A stretch of DNA of 34,049 nucleotides from contig CP070755.1 in assembly GCA_020348885.1 (NCBI GenBank), positions 1,340,040 to 1,374,088 on the forward strand, in the 5' to 3' direction. Of the stretch, positions 32,676 through 34,049 are shown piece by piece. Each line of letters starts with the position of its first letter. Position 1 is the first letter of the stretch. The notes under the pieces were generated by a model. It was not told the DNA's origin. It was given only the letters and a program-made list of their open reading frames with translations, and made no database searches. The DNA is from Candidatus Coatesiibacteriota bacterium (lineage in GTDB: Bacteria > RBG-13-66-14 > B26-G2 > WVWN01 > G020348885). Both the position numbers and the translations under genes were made by a program.

Positions 32676-33524
32676 CTACAGTATTAACTCGCCCCTCAAG
32701 ACGGTTACCGCTTCACCTATTAAATTTACCCTGTCCTCGCCGACGAGCCGGACCGTCAATTCGCCGCCGCGGGCGGAAGCCTGATAAGCACGCATTTCGT
32801 TTCTGCCCAACCGCTCGGCCCAGAACGGCGCCAGAACGGTATGGGCAACGCCCGTAACAGGATCTTCCGGGACGCCAACGGCCGGGGCGAAAAACCGCGA
32901 CACGAATTCATATCCGTCGCCACTTTCGGACGTCACGATAACTCCGTGGGGAACGCGGCCGATCTTTGCGTCTTCCAGCTTAGCGAAATCCGGCTCTACG
33001 GCTTTTACTTCCTCGGAAGTTTCAAAACGTATTATCGTATTGTTCGTCTTAGCGCAATAAGCCGCTTCCGCGAAACCGGGAATACCCAGCGCGTCTAAAA
33101 GCTCTCCGGGCGGGTCAAAAGGTTCGGGCGCGCCCCGGGGGAAGTCCAGGCGTATCCCCCCGTTTTCCCTTATTGCTTTTAGCTCACCGCTCAAAGTATC
33201 GTAAAGTAGTTCGTCGCTTTCTACTCCGACCTCGTTGAACAGCACGTGGGACGCCGCAATCGTGCCGTGACCACACAACGGAACCTCGCAAGCGGGCGTA
33301 AACCAGCGAAGCCTGTACCGTCCGGCCCCCGCCGGGTCGTCGACCGTTCCGGCCGAGATGAACGCCGTCTCGGAGTGCTTCATCTCTGCGGCGATTATTT
33401 GCATTTGCCCGTCGGACAGCCCGTCCGCCCAAAGGCAAACGCCCGCCGGGTTCCCGCGGAACGGTTCAGCGGTGAACGCGTCCACTACGAAAATCCGCAA
33501 TCCGCTTGTGTCATTACTTCTCAT
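32676..33524 (-). CDS. PhzF-family isomerase-like protein
   Basis: The 282-residue protein belongs to the PhzF family (diaminopimelate-epimerase fold; the founding member isomerises an intermediate in phenazine synthesis). It has VDAFTAEPFRGNPAGV (14-29), the catalytic Glu52 in HSETAFI, RWFTPACEVPLCGHGT.AASHVLF, and EDPVTGVAHTVLAPFW near the C-terminus. Most bacterial members do not make phenazines and no phenazine genes are near, so the substrate is unknown. It starts 9 bases after the stop of the small secreted protein gene and is probably co-transcribed with it. Confidence 0.92.
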   Translation of the reverse strand: MRSNDTSGLRIFVVDAFTAEPFRGNPAGVCLWADGLSDGQMQIIAAEMKHSETAFISAGTVDDPAGAGRYRLRWFTPACEVPLCGHGTIAASHVLFNEVGVESDELLYDTLSGELKAIRENGGIRLDFPRGAPEPFDPPGELLDALGIPGFAEAAYCAKTNNTIIRFETSEEVKAVEPDFAKLEDAKIGRVPHGVIVTSESGDGYEFVSRFFAPAVGVPEDPVTGVAHTVLAPFWAERLGRNEMRAYQASARGGELTVRLVGEDRVNLIGEAVTVLRGELIL

Positions 33525-33533
33525 AAAAACCCC

Positions 33534-34016
33534 TTACTTCCACCCGTTCGCTCTCGCGACTTCGTCGTTAAAATCGTCCAATTCAACCCAACGGTCGTCA
33601 AGCTCGTCAGCGAAAGCCGAGAGGTCGATCACCCCGTTTTCGACCCGGGCGACGGCCCAAAGCGTATTCCATCGGTAATACGGTTCGTAGTAATCGCCTT
33701 TATCGGCGCAGAAAAGGCAGTACTCCTTTCCGTTTCTGAATATGAAATACTCCGGGTCCGGGTCTCCTGCCAAGCTTGGCGCCATATACTTCCGCATTAT
33801 CTTAGTTTCACCTACTGCGGTACCTTTAATACACTCTCCGACGTAAGCAGTGGCGAGTTCGCCACTCTCGCCGGATACAACCCTCACGATAACGATAACT
33901 TCAGCGGCGCCAGCGGCTTCCGCAAGCGTCGGGACCGGATACTCTATCCATTCTACGGCGGATACGTTAGAAACAACAACGAAAACCAATGCCATATAAG
34001 GTATCTTCGCAGTCAT
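33534..34016 (-). CDS. Small secreted protein, function unknown
   Basis: The 160-residue protein has a signal peptide (about 1-20, VVSNVSAVEW near the cleavage site). The mature part contains LAEAAGAAEVIVIVRVVSGE and AYVGECIKGTAVG, then FIFRNGKEYCLFCADKGD. This strand pattern reminds me of secreted OB/NTR-like domains (an ...V.E.lKG...G pattern followed by a G..Y.LF strand), but I cannot name a family. Two cysteines lie close together in the EYCLFC segment and a third in GECIKG. No ribosome site is evident at the ATG. The gene precedes phzF by 9 bases. Nothing else is seen between 34017 and the window end. Confidence 0.72.
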   Translation of the reverse strand: MTAKIPYMALVFVVVSNVSAVEWIEYPVPTLAEAAGAAEVIVIVRVVSGESGELATAYVGECIKGTAVGETKIMRKYMAPSLAGDPDPEYFIFRNGKEYCLFCADKGDYYEPYYRWNTLWAVARVENGVIDLSAFADELDDRWVELDDFNDEVARANGWK

Positions 34017-34049
34017 TCGTTAACATCCGGCGCAGTAGTACCCCCTATA

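Noticed and set aside
32676-33524. Phenazine biosynthesis
   Set aside because: PhzF relatives are widespread outside phenazine pathways, and no other phz gene is nearby.

Overview
The window reads as one contig of bacterial chromosome: dense genes, short gaps, ordinary housekeeping genes (prfA, prmC, rdgB, glnA, rarA, mreB, a YebC-family gene, a 6S RNA), sigma70-like promoters, Shine-Dalgarno sites and GNRA-looped terminators. Base composition is moderately GC-rich by eye, and TTG/GTG start codons are common. Lipobox-bearing secreted proteins, an archaeal-type fructose-bisphosphate aldolase/phosphatase and a lysine-ketoglutarate reductase/saccharopine dehydrogenase pair suggest an uncultured, deep-branching or candidate-phylum bacterium. 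I cannot name the phylum from the sequence. I see no phage, insertion sequence, CRISPR array, rRNA or tRNA.

Positions 1-9736 (minus strand) hold the most unusual region: one long, tightly spaced operon of about ten genes that runs off the left edge. In transcription order it is A1 (FN3 + membrane anchor + conserved cytosolic domain), B1 (polytopic membrane protein), C1 (membrane-anchored protein with a large extracytoplasmic domain), D (polytopic membrane protein), E (small helical, basic-tailed protein), F (MutL/GlmL-type ASKHA ATPase, 603 aa), G (sandwich-hybrid-like and KOW-like domains), then paralogues A2, B2 and C2 (cut by the window edge). A duplicated three-gene membrane module thus brackets a cytosolic ATPase core, with no glutamate mutase subunits in view. 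I propose a membrane-associated multiprotein system of unknown function.

Positions 9737-17983 (plus strand) start from a good sigma70 promoter: a DUF1385 membrane protein, release factor 1 (prfA), its methyltransferase (prmC), a large multidomain lipoprotein related to DUF4091/GH123-type proteins, rdgB, a sugar nucleotidyltransferase and a creatininase-family hydrolase, ended by a strong hairpin. Positions 18034-20273 (minus) carry a secreted PD40 beta-propeller protein and glutamine synthetase. At 20469-21578 (plus) is the FBP aldolase/phosphatase, ended by a bidirectional terminator.

Positions 21647-28676 (minus) carry the YebC-family protein, the two saccharopine-pathway enzymes with overlapping reading frames, a flavin-reductase-like protein, a 6S RNA gene with its own promoter and terminator, rarA and a lipoprotein. 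mreB stands alone at 28865-29899 (plus). The right end (29994-34016, minus) holds a GNAT acetyltransferase, a lipoprotein with a discoidin-like C-terminus, a PhzF-family protein and a small secreted protein.
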